Shown one piece after another: positions 22,132-28,954 of a stretch of 61,421 nucleotides of DNA (its first letter is position 1; each line of letters begins with the position of its first letter). This DNA is from a virus, in IMG/VR virus record IMGVR_UViG_3300046703_000080, positions 1-61,421 of that record. One strand, given 5' to 3'. The translations under genes were made by a program, and so were the position numbers. The notes under the pieces were generated by a model, which saw only the letters and a list, made by a program, of their open reading frames with translations, was not told where the DNA came from and did not search any database.

Positions 22132-22478
22132 ACCCCCTCAAGGAGCTTCTGCGGAAGTTGAAGTTGGAGACGCCGGAGGATCTTCGCGCGAAGCCCGGGC
22201 CGTGGATGAAGCGTGCTTCCTCGGCGGTCGGGAAGGCGTTCAAGTACCTGAGCCGGCCGATGTCGGTCAAGGAGCGAGACCGTGAGCACCTGGCTGTGCA
22301 GCGGTGCAAGGAGCTTTCGGCGAAGTTCCAGAAGTTGGACACGCGGCAGCAGCAAAGGTGCAGGGCGTTTGCTGAGGCGTTCTCGAGGACCCGCAAGGAG
22401 ATCGGCGGAGAACCTCGGAGAGCTCGGCGGAAGGTTGCGCGGGCTTGGGCGAAGCAGGCGATGAGGTCCACAGGCTGA
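22128..22478 (+). CDS. Basic hypothetical protein, 116 aa
   Basis: GTG start overlapping the preceding stop; the ORF can be extended to 22074 but without coupling. Rich in Lys/Arg, mostly helical (FKYLSRPMSVKERDREHL, RRARRKVARAWAKQA). Probably binds nucleic acid. No family recognised. Confidence 0.6.
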   Translation: MNPLKELLRKLKLETPEDLRAKPGPWMKRASSAVGKAFKYLSRPMSVKERDREHLAVQRCKELSAKFQKLDTRQQQRCRAFAEAFSRTRKEIGGEPRRARRKVARAWAKQAMRSTG

Positions 22479-22482
22479 CGAA

Positions 22483-22668
22483 ATGCCCCAGGATCAGATC
22501 GAGCAACTGACAAAGCGAGTGCAGGCGCTAGAGACCTCGTTCGAGGTGTCTCCGCCGCCGGTATGCCCGCTTTGCTGGGACTGGATCCTGCCGGGCGAGC
22601 AGACCGTGAAGCTGACCGAGGGCCCGGCGCATCGGCGTTGCTGGCAAACAGGGGAGGCTGCGGCGTGA
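22483..22668 (+). CDS. Coiled coil plus zinc-knuckle protein, 61 aa
   Basis: A short helix (QIEQLTKRVQALETSFEV) leads into CPLCWDWILPGEQTVK and HRRCWQ, a C-x2-C...H-x2-C metal-binding arrangement. No family name. Overlaps the next GTG. Confidence 0.5.
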   Translation: MPQDQIEQLTKRVQALETSFEVSPPPVCPLCWDWILPGEQTVKLTEGPAHRRCWQTGEAAA

Positions 22669-22850
22669 CCTCCCTCCTCTCGCGCCTACTCCGCAAGGTC
22701 TTCTGGACTCCGGTGGCGGCGAAGTGCGAGCGCATGATCCACTGCGAGCTGGGTGTGCAGTTCACTTTGCTGGAACGAGCCTGGATTCATTGGGAGACTC
22801 GCCGCGGTAGGAATCGGCTGGGGCTTCCTCCACGGAGGCGCTGGGCGTGA
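22665..22850 (+). CDS. Hypothetical protein, 61 aa
   Basis: GTG overlapping the previous stop is chosen. Product VTSLLSRLLRKVFWTPV followed by AKCERMIHCELGVQF and an Arg-rich tail. No family recognised; kept because it is coupled at both ends. Confidence 0.45.
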   Translation: MTSLLSRLLRKVFWTPVAAKCERMIHCELGVQFTLLERAWIHWETRRGRNRLGLPPRRRWA

Positions 22851-23032
22851 GCCTCGCTAAGTGGCCTGTCCATCGCCGCGAGTTCATCTGCGCGGTATGC
22901 CACCTTCCAGGAACAGGGGCTCCGAACTCGTTAGTCCACAAGGGCGAGTGCAAGAAGGAATGGCAGCGTAGGACCACGCATCGCGCGTACCTGCGAGAGC
23001 ACCCTCAGAAGGTCATGGTGGCGAAGGCATGA
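22847..23032 (+). CDS. Zinc-ribbon-like small protein, 61 aa
   Basis: GTG overlapping the previous stop. Contains CAVCHLPGTG then HKGECKKEWQRR, a CxxC/HxxxC layout like treble-clef zinc binding, and a basic C terminus. Function unknown. Confidence 0.5.
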   Translation: MSLAKWPVHRREFICAVCHLPGTGAPNSLVHKGECKKEWQRRTTHRAYLREHPQKVMVAKA

Positions 23033-23214
23033 TCCTCAAGCGCGAGTACGCCCTGTACGATGCGAACCCGCGCTACGGAATTGTCCATCCCGAGAGGACC
23101 TCAGAGAGTTGCCCTCACCAAACCAAAATTCGACGCACGGACGAAGACGACCCTCAGCGGGTGGCTTTCATTGAGGAAGTGCTGAAACGGATCAGTAGAG
23201 AGCCGACGTCATGA
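23029..23214 (+). CDS. Hypothetical protein, 61 aa
   Basis: MILKREYALYDANPRYGIVH then acidic and basic helices (RVAFIEEVLKRISREP). Single Cys-His pair. No family recognised. Coupled by ATGA at both ends. Confidence 0.5.
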   Translation: MILKREYALYDANPRYGIVHPERTSESCPHQTKIRRTDEDDPQRVAFIEEVLKRISREPTS

Positions 23215-23546
23215 AACTACGACTCGCATTGCTGCTTCTAATCGCCGCAGGAGTTCTGTCGGCCGCCAACCCGCCGGCGTACATCTCGGCGGGAGTGATG
23301 CGGTGCGGGGCCACGCGGCGCGGTGCGACTGATGTGCAAATCTGGTGTTACACCGGACTGGTGTTCTCCGCCACTACTTATCTTAGAAACTTGCTCATCT
23401 CTGTGCCGATCGGCAGCGTAGCAATAGACCGCCTCGAATATAATGGCACCGACACTATCGAGTGGACGCTCACGCAGGGCAGCGACGGGGTGATGAACTA
23501 CAGTGTTACCGCCAACGGCTCGGTGCCAGTTACAGGTGAACTATGA
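23211..23546 (+). CDS. Secreted beta-rich protein, 111 aa
   Basis: Clear N-terminal signal peptide (MKLRLALLLLIAAGVLSA followed by ANPPAY) and a beta-rich mature part with two Cys (VMRCGATRRG, QIWCYTGLVF) and a repeated Thr/Asn-rich C terminus. Probably exported to the periplasm or cell surface. Function unknown. Confidence 0.6.
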   Translation: MKLRLALLLLIAAGVLSAANPPAYISAGVMRCGATRRGATDVQIWCYTGLVFSATTYLRNLLISVPIGSVAIDRLEYNGTDTIEWTLTQGSDGVMNYSVTANGSVPVTGEL

Positions 23547-23860
23547 GTTGGCTTTCAGATTTGCCCGGCCTGCCCAAGCGGGTCCGGAAACTTGAAGAAT
23601 GGAGAACTAACGTGGCAGATACAACTTTGGCTGAAGTAAAGCAGAAGCTGATTAACCAAGGGGCCGTAATCGATGGAATCTCCGCCGACTACGTGACCAT
23701 GCAGGCGCAGATTGCGGCTCTCCAGGCTGCGCTGGACGCCAACGATCCGGCAGCCATGCAGGCTGCGATCAATGAACTGGCGGGCATCGTGGACGCCAAC
23801 AACCAGCGGCTCGTGTCGCTCGATGAGAGCGTTCCTCCGCCCGCCCCTCCGCAGCCGTAA
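23543..23860 (+). CDS. Coiled-coil protein, 105 aa
   Basis: ATGA overlap with the previous gene. Long helix with heptad-like Leu/Ile/Ala (AQIAALQAALDANDPAAM) and a Pro-rich tail. Could be a structural or accessory protein; no family recognised. Confidence 0.55.
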   Translation: MSWLSDLPGLPKRVRKLEEWRTNVADTTLAEVKQKLINQGAVIDGISADYVTMQAQIAALQAALDANDPAAMQAAINELAGIVDANNQRLVSLDESVPPPAPPQP

Positions 23861-23871
23861 GAAAGGGCCCA

Positions 23872-24462
23872 ATGAACTACAAAGAATTGGCAGCAACAGA
23901 CAAAGCCCCGTTCCCGTTCCCCCAGGACGCTAACGGAGCCTATCCGTTTGAGACGCTTCCCGAAGGGGTACTGAACCCCAACCCGGCGTTCCAGGGCTAC
24001 TTCATTCTCTGTTTGAAGGAAGTGCAGAAGACCCATCCCGACGCCACCATTAGCATTGACTCGGGCATTGCCGCGATTACAGCGGGCGATAAGACGGTCG
24101 AACTGACCAATGCCTTACAGCACGGTTATGCGAGCGGTGCGCAGACCATCGAGCAACAGATGAACAGGGCACTCGGCATCGTCCCGCCGGCACCCCCGGC
24201 ACCTACTCCGTCTCCCGCTCCCATCCACCAGTACGGTGTGCCGTTCGTGGACATCGACGGGAAAACCTACGAATGGCAGGAGTGGCCTTTCGGCGATCTC
24301 AAGGTCCGCGTGAAGGCCGTGGACTCTGCTGTCTCGGGCGTTGCCAGTGAGCGTGCGGCCTTCTCTGGATACCTCAAGGGTCGACTACTGGAGACCGCCG
24401 AGCCGATTGCCCAGGCAGAGCTGATCTCCGCCTTGACGTGGTTGTCGAAGAGGCCCAGCTAA
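23872..24462 (+). CDS. Hypothetical protein with Pro-rich linker, 196 aa
   Basis: GAAAGGGCCC precedes the ATG. N-terminal ~100 residues globular (AFQGYFILCLKEVQKTH), then an Ala/Pro hinge (PPAPPAPTPSPAPIHQYG) and a C-terminal domain with DIDGKTYEWQEWPFGDLK. No family recognised. Confidence 0.55.
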   Translation: MNYKELAATDKAPFPFPQDANGAYPFETLPEGVLNPNPAFQGYFILCLKEVQKTHPDATISIDSGIAAITAGDKTVELTNALQHGYASGAQTIEQQMNRALGIVPPAPPAPTPSPAPIHQYGVPFVDIDGKTYEWQEWPFGDLKVRVKAVDSAVSGVASERAAFSGYLKGRLLETAEPIAQAELISALTWLSKRPS

Positions 24463-24466
24463 CGCC

Positions 24467-24910
24467 ATGCGACGAACCCAACGAATCGTTCTCCCTGTGC
24501 TGCTCGTGCTGGCCTTGATGGGCTGCACGCAGAAGCAGACCACAGTCACCATCAAGACGCCCGCCCAGCGCGTGGCCGTCTACAACGGCACGCTGGCTGA
24601 GTTGAACAAGGCCGCGACAGAGGGAGTAATCGGGCTCCAGAAGTCTGGTGTGCTTACTGTCGCGCAGACCTCGCTGGTTTTGGGGTACACCCTGAAGGTG
24701 GCGACCGCCAGCAAGGCCGTGGCAACCATCCAGCAGAATCCTGGGGACTGGACTGCGACTGCTAAGCAGATCCAAACCATCCTCGGGCAAATCCCGCTGC
24801 CGGCCGAAGTATCCAAATTGATCTCCGGTCCGCAAGCCGCTCAGGTGCTGTCGATCTTCACCAGCATCCAGACGTACATCCAGCAGATGCTAAAGGAGGT
24901 AGCGCAATGA
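24467..24910 (+). CDS. Lipoprotein, 147 aa
   Basis: Signal peptide MRRTQRIVLPVLLVLALMGC with lipobox LMGC, so the mature protein begins with lipidated Cys20. The rest is helical (Gln/Ala/Leu-rich). Anchored in the outer or inner membrane, it may protect the lysogen from superinfection or help lysis; the sequence does not decide. Confidence 0.65.
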   Translation: MRRTQRIVLPVLLVLALMGCTQKQTTVTIKTPAQRVAVYNGTLAELNKAATEGVIGLQKSGVLTVAQTSLVLGYTLKVATASKAVATIQQNPGDWTATAKQIQTILGQIPLPAEVSKLISGPQAAQVLSIFTSIQTYIQQMLKEVAQ

Positions 24911-25131
24911 ACTCGGTGAACATTGGGCTCATCTTGAGTATCATCAACGCCGCGCTCCAGTTGGCTCCGATCGGAACCGCGGCATACATCAGTATCAGGA
25001 ATCTGCTGGCCAAGGATCCAGCCATAGCGGAAGGAATGCAGGCCATCCTCGATGGAACGATCGCGGCCGACGATGCCACTGTCGAGATGATTCGGCAGTG
25101 GAAGGCCAGCCTACCACCTGTCCAACCATGA
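24907..25131 (+). CDS. Small membrane-associated protein, 74 aa
   Basis: N-terminal hydrophobic stretch (IGLILSIINAALQLAPIG) and acidic C terminus. ATGA coupling to the lipoprotein gene upstream. One or one and a half membrane segments; could be a holin-type protein. Confidence 0.5.
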   Translation: MNSVNIGLILSIINAALQLAPIGTAAYISIRNLLAKDPAIAEGMQAILDGTIAADDATVEMIRQWKASLPPVQP

Positions 25132-25322
25132 CCCCCGACCACCAAACCGCCCTCAACAACTGCCTGCTACGCGGGCGCGAAGTCGCTCTAGGGGAGGCCG
25201 AACCTCCCCTGAGCACCTGCCGTGATGCGCTGCTCCAGATTTGGGAGACGGCGACTCAGACGGAGCGTGATCGGATTGACTCCGACTGCGACCTTGGCTC
25301 ACACACGAGTAGAAAATCTTGA
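25128..25322 (+). CDS. Hypothetical protein with four Cys, 64 aa
   Basis: ATG at 25128 overlaps the previous stop. Contains NNCLLRGREVALGE, STCRDALLQ and SDCDLGSH. Possibly disulfide- or metal-linked. No family recognised. Confidence 0.45.
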   Translation: MTPDHQTALNNCLLRGREVALGEAEPPLSTCRDALLQIWETATQTERDRIDSDCDLGSHTSRKS

Positions 25323-25335
25323 GAGGAGAAATAGT

Positions 25336-25506
25336 ATGCCGAAAGAGATGTTGTTCTGGGTCCTGTATCTGATTTGCTTGGTGTTCGGAATGTGGGCCGG
25401 GTACGACCCAGCTCAGCCCGTATACCGTCGTTGGGGTGGGAGTCTCGCGTTCTTCGTCCTTCTCGGGGTCCTCGGTTGGGCCGTATTTGGACCCCCTGTC
25501 AAGTAG
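25336..25506 (+). CDS. Small two-span membrane protein, 56 aa
   Basis: GAGAGGAGAA at 25321-25330 decides the ATG at 25336, and the upstream ORF extension is noise. Two hydrophobic segments (MLFWVLYLICLVFGMWAG, GSLAFFVLLGVLGWAVFG) with a short loop. Holin candidate beside the endolysin, together with the next gene. Confidence 0.6.
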   Translation: MPKEMLFWVLYLICLVFGMWAGYDPAQPVYRRWGGSLAFFVLLGVLGWAVFGPPVK

Positions 25507-25554
25507 AGCGGTAACCCGAAAGCCCATCGTCGTCGTGAGAAAGGAAACCGTACC

Positions 25555-25839
25555 ATGAGCCTCAAGGCATGGTTCTATGGCCTGCTGTCCGGCGTGATTG
25601 CCTCCGCCGCTAATGCTGGATCTGCGGCACTTGGAGCGATGGTATTCGCGCCCGAGTTGCTAAGGAACGGCCACTTCTGGGCGGTCATTGCGGCCACGGC
25701 CGCTTTCGCTGGATTAAAGACCGCGCTCGCTTGGTTGGCGAAGTCACCACTTCCCGGTGTGCTCAGCACGGAGACGGTTACAACAGTGAGGACCACGAGC
25801 ACCGACCCGGCACCCGCAGTGCCTGAGCCAAAGCCGTGA
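25555..25839 (+). CDS. Holin-like membrane protein, 94 aa
   Basis: AGAAAGGAAACC precedes the ATG. Two membrane segments (WFYGLLSGVIASAANAGSA, FWAVIAATAAFAGLKTALAW) and a soluble Thr/Pro-rich tail. Its location directly before the M15 endolysin makes it the best holin candidate. Confidence 0.6.
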   Translation: MSLKAWFYGLLSGVIASAANAGSAALGAMVFAPELLRNGHFWAVIAATAAFAGLKTALAWLAKSPLPGVLSTETVTTVRTTSTDPAPAVPEPKP

Positions 25840-26240
25840 AACTCTCTGCCAACTTCGACTCGGCCGAGTTCGCCTGTTCCTGTGGGTGCGGATACTCGAC
25901 GCCAGATCCGGCTCTGGTGGCCGCCCTGCAGACGCTACGTGACGCCGTGGCCTGCCCTGTGATAATCCTCTCGGGTTGCCGTTGCGCGCAACACAACGCG
26001 GCCGTAGGGGGCGCTGTCCACTCTCAGCACGTTCTGGGCAAGGCGGCCGACATCCGGGTTCCCGGCATGACGGCCCGTCAGGTCTACGCGGCGGCGCACT
26101 GCATCCCCTGCCTGCATGGGTTCGGGGTGTCGGATGAGGGGGACTTTTGCCACGTTGATATTCGGCAAGATCCGGCGCGGTGGTGTTATCTGAAGGGCGC
26201 AGAGTATCCCTGGCACGAGCAGAGGGAGGTAATTGCGTGA
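25836..26240 (+). CDS. Endolysin, M15-type D-Ala-D-Ala/L-Ala-D-Glu peptidase, 134 aa
   Basis: GTG overlapping the holin-like stop. Catalytic pattern SQHVLGKAADI (S-x-H-x2-G-x-A-x-D, zinc ligands His and Asp) and HVDIR (second zinc His) mark peptidase M15_3. Five Cys may stabilise it. Cuts peptide stems in murein to release progeny. Length is normal for a single-domain phage lysin. Confidence 0.9.
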   Translation: MKLSANFDSAEFACSCGCGYSTPDPALVAALQTLRDAVACPVIILSGCRCAQHNAAVGGAVHSQHVLGKAADIRVPGMTARQVYAAAHCIPCLHGFGVSDEGDFCHVDIRQDPARWCYLKGAEYPWHEQREVIA

Positions 26241-26548
26241 AGTTAAGCGAGGAGGAACGCCGCGCGGTCTGCGGAATGATCCGCACATTCCGCGAGAAGC
26301 ACGCCGTCACGGTCCACAAATTCGCCCTGCTGATGGGCGTCACCGACCGGCTGGTGCAGTATTGGGAGCGCGAGAAGCACCTGCCGCGCCCCCGCAAGAT
26401 CGAGATGTTCCGGCGCCTGCAAGAAGCCTTCGAGGGAGACGGAAAGCGCGATGTGAGTGACGTCCTGGAGTTCACGAAAGGAGAACGGCTATGGCGAGCG
26501 CGCAAGTTGCAGCAGTTGGCGCAGCGGCAAAGATCCCCGGCAGCCTAG
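26237..26548 (+). CDS. XRE-family HTH regulator, 103 aa
   Basis: GTG at 26237 overlaps the lysin stop. Residues ~5-65 are a Cro/CI-type HTH (TFREKHAVTVHKFALLMGVT, LVQYWEREKHLPRPRK). The C-terminal ~20 residues are basic and overlap the next gene by 58 bases. As the only clear Cro/CI-type protein here, it may be the regulator that recognises the operators near 21.2 kb, though it is far from them. Confidence 0.75.
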   Translation: MKLSEEERRAVCGMIRTFREKHAVTVHKFALLMGVTDRLVQYWEREKHLPRPRKIEMFRRLQEAFEGDGKRDVSDVLEFTKGERLWRARKLQQLAQRQRSPAA

Positions 26549-26865
26549 AGGAGCGCGTCATCCACATGGCTCAGAGCGCAGAGCCCCGGAAGGTCGCGGG
26601 CTACCGAGGTTTCGTGGTGAGCCCCCAGGAATTGCAAGATCTGGTCGAGCAAGTCAAGCCGAGCATGTGCAGGATCATGAAAGACGACGACGGCACGCTC
26701 TACGCCGGCGTGCTGATCTACGGCGCGAACTGGCCTCTGAACCTGTACTCGTACCTGCTGTGCTGCGAGACGCGCAAGTTGCCGTTCGGGGACCTGGACC
26801 GGATCTGGAAGTCGAGAACAACGAAAAGAGAAGTGAATCTGAAAGGAGAAACAAATGCTGTTTGA
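26491..26865 (+). CDS. Hypothetical protein, 124 aa
   Basis: AAAGGAG at 26477-26483 precedes the ATG at 26491. Globular, with PQELQDLVEQVKPSMCRI and LNLYSYLLCCETRKLPFG. No family recognised. Overlaps the XRE gene's end. Confidence 0.55.
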   Translation: MASAQVAAVGAAAKIPGSLEERVIHMAQSAEPRKVAGYRGFVVSPQELQDLVEQVKPSMCRIMKDDDGTLYAGVLIYGANWPLNLYSYLLCCETRKLPFGDLDRIWKSRTTKREVNLKGETNAV

Positions 26866-27067
26866 AGTTGCGATCATCGAGAAGCCCTCGAAGAAGGAAG
26901 AGGAAGAGGGCGCGGTAGAGAAACTGGTCTTCGGGCCGAAGGCAGTTATAGCGCGAGATCCGAGCGGAGCCGTCATCGCGGCCGTGCTGAACGGAAGCGA
27001 CAAGCCCACCATCGACCTGAACAAAGCCGAGGTGCTAGTGCGCCCTTTCGTTTCCAGCCCCAAGTGA
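26855..27067 (+). CDS. Hypothetical protein, 70 aa
   Basis: AAAGGAGAAAC precedes the ATG. Begins MLFEVAIIEKPSKKEEEEGA, then a beta-strand-rich part ending in LVRPFVSSP. Such small acidic-basic proteins are common near phage late genes. Function unknown. Confidence 0.55.
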   Translation: MLFEVAIIEKPSKKEEEEGAVEKLVFGPKAVIARDPSGAVIAAVLNGSDKPTIDLNKAEVLVRPFVSSPK

Positions 27068-27306
27068 GGAGCGAGGGGCTATCCAATCAGTACAAGACCG
27101 AAAGGGAATCTGAGAAATTCGCCAAATTTATCGCGGAAACTCAGGCGTATCCGGGGAGGATGTTTGATAGTTCGCCGGGTTGGGACGCTTATACTAAGTC
27201 GTACGAGATCCAGACCCCCAGCGTGATTTGGTACGGAGTCGGCCCAGAAGGTCAGGTTTTCTCTGGGTCGAACCTGCTGGCTCTGACTTCCTCAGCGGGC
27301 AACTAA
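27064..27306 (+). CDS. Hypothetical protein, 80 aa
   Basis: GTG overlapping the previous stop. KTERESEKFAKFIAETQ helix followed by aromatic and Gly-rich C terminus. No family recognised. Confidence 0.45.
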   Translation: MRSEGLSNQYKTERESEKFAKFIAETQAYPGRMFDSSPGWDAYTKSYEIQTPSVIWYGVGPEGQVFSGSNLLALTSSAGN

Positions 27307-27322
27307 AAGAGAGAATAGGACG

Positions 27323-27619
27323 ATGAAAAATAAAGAAGATGCTGTTGGATTTGTGACGAAACGCGCACTGGTGACGTTCACGAGACCAGTGTGCATGTTC
27401 ATAAACGGTACGGCAGTGATGGTGAACGCAGCCATTTGCGAGGCGCAGGAACCGGCAGACAGGCCATCGTTCTCTGACAATCCTAGGGAGTTTCGCGTTA
27501 TTGGATTGCCCGATGGTCGCAAGCTCACGAAGTCATTCAACGTCAGGGTCGGAAGTTTCGGGGAGGTGTCCGCAACGGTGGAACTCGAGGATGACGACCT
27601 GAAGGGGTTGGTGGGTTGA
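27323..27619 (+). CDS. Hypothetical protein, 98 aa
   Basis: AGAGAGAATAGG precedes the ATG. Mostly beta (TRPVCMFINGTAVMVNA, FNVRVGSFGEVSATVELE). Unknown; the beta content would suit a structural accessory protein. Confidence 0.5.
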   Translation: MKNKEDAVGFVTKRALVTFTRPVCMFINGTAVMVNAAICEAQEPADRPSFSDNPREFRVIGLPDGRKLTKSFNVRVGSFGEVSATVELEDDDLKGLVG

Positions 27620-27621
27620 CC

Positions 27622-28023
27622 ATGGCAGGCCGAGTGTTCAACGCACTGAACGGACAGGAATTGAAGGACCTGATCCTGGCCGACATCCGCAAGGAATTGG
27701 ACGCGGATCCAAGAATCGAGTCGCATTTGACCTTTCCCGTCGTAGAATGGACGTGGGAACTGAAGATCGACGCCTACCCGGTCGCCGAGCCACACATGGA
27801 GATCGAGGCGAAGGGCAGCGTCGGGACGGAAGAGGCCGTGGAGAAGGCGCGCAAGGCACAGGCGGCTGAGAAGATCGTCGTGAAGGGCGCGCGCAAGGTG
27901 TCTCCCGAAGGCCAGGCTCCCGACGAAGCCCGCGCGGAAGTCGGTCTGCCGGTCATGGTGCCGACCCCAACCAAGGATGGCGTGACCTTCGACATGATGG
28001 AAACGCCGCAGAGGAAGTCGTGA
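27622..28023 (+). CDS. Hypothetical protein, 133 aa
   Basis: ATG at 27622 chosen; TTG at 27616, overlapping the previous stop, is an alternative. N-terminal helical half, acidic-basic middle (ALNGQELKDLILADIRKE, AEEKARKAQAAEK-like helix) and Pro-rich C terminus. No family recognised. Confidence 0.5.
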   Translation: MAGRVFNALNGQELKDLILADIRKELDADPRIESHLTFPVVEWTWELKIDAYPVAEPHMEIEAKGSVGTEEAVEKARKAQAAEKIVVKGARKVSPEGQAPDEARAEVGLPVMVPTPTKDGVTFDMMETPQRKS

Positions 28024-28307
28024 GCTGGATTGAGTTCACAGCCGACCTCTCCCGCACCGCAAAGGCGCTGGAACGCATCGCCGACAATCTGGATTTGCTG
28101 ATCGACTTTCACATCGACCCCGCTACGGTTAAGGCTCATCGAAAACTACGATCGCTCGAAGCAAACAAAGCTCCCAAGTCAGAGGAGCAGCTTCGGATGG
28201 TCAGCGATGAGGACCTGTGGAGGAAAGAACAGGCGGATCTCCGCCAGCGAACGGTTTCGCTGGGATTGCCGATGGAGGGAACGGAAACACCCGGCCCCGT
28301 CGAGTAG
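28020..28307 (+). CDS. Hypothetical helical protein, 95 aa
   Basis: GTG overlapping the previous stop. TAKALERIADNLDLLIDFHI is a leucine-rich helix; the rest is charged. Common in phages just before the small terminase. Ends inside the next ORF. Confidence 0.55.
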   Translation: MSWIEFTADLSRTAKALERIADNLDLLIDFHIDPATVKAHRKLRSLEANKAPKSEEQLRMVSDEDLWRKEQADLRQRTVSLGLPMEGTETPGPVE

Positions 28308-28951
28308 AACCTGGGAAGAAGTATTCTCCGGCAGAACTTCGTAACCTGCACCTCGCCCGCCCGAAGGATGCTCCCCCTCGCAAGCCCCGCGAGAAGAAGC
28401 CCCGCCGCTCCAGGTCCAAGGCACTCGTCCCTACGAAGATCTCCCCTGCCCTGACCCTGCCAATGAAGGTCGGGTTGAACTACTACGCTCAGTTCCTGCC
28501 CGGCGGCAAGCAGAGCATGATCGACCTGGCGCGTCTCTCCGACCGTGAGAATGTTCGCAATGTGGCGGTGCTCTACGACCAAATGCAACCGCAGGACCGC
28601 GGGCGTGTGATCCTCGACGAACTGTGTGCCGGGGCTCTGGTGAGCACTTCCGACTTCATCGGGGCTGTCGCCTCAGTCGCGCACTCGCAGTCGATGGACG
28701 CCTCCAAGATGATCGCGGCGCTGGCGCAGCCGAAGGTGCTGGAAGCGGCCATCGCCAGAGCCAACGACGGCGACGGCGGACACGCCGATCGCAAGATGCT
28801 CCTCCAGGTGACCGGGCTTCTGCCGACGCCCTCGGGCGCCCGCATCGCCATCGACAACCGCAGTCAGGCGTTCGCCGGGGCGGTCGCTGGGTCCAACGGG
28901 CCATCCTTTGACGACGTGATCCGGTCGAGCGCGGAGGTGGTCAGGAAATAA
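28217..28951 (+). CDS. Candidate small terminase subunit, 244 aa
   Basis: GTG at 28217 is the only in-frame start before residue 83 (ATG at 28464). The disordered basic N terminus (RKPREKKPRRSRSK) precedes a helical region (LPMKVGLNYYAQFLPGGKQ, DRENVRNVAVLYDQ). Immediate position before the large terminase suggests DNA-recognising TerS. Homology is not evident; it overlaps the previous gene by 91 bases. Confidence 0.5.
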   Translation: MEERTGGSPPANGFAGIADGGNGNTRPRRVEPGKKYSPAELRNLHLARPKDAPPRKPREKKPRRSRSKALVPTKISPALTLPMKVGLNYYAQFLPGGKQSMIDLARLSDRENVRNVAVLYDQMQPQDRGRVILDELCAGALVSTSDFIGAVASVAHSQSMDASKMIAALAQPKVLEAAIARANDGDGGHADRKMLLQVTGLLPTPSGARIAIDNRSQAFAGAVAGSNGPSFDDVIRSSAEVVRK

Positions 28952-28954
28952 CCC

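Noticed and set aside
21800-22765. A 321-aa minus-strand ORF
   Set aside because: It is antisense to several small coupled plus-strand genes, has Arg/Ser/Pro-rich composition and no recognisable domain.
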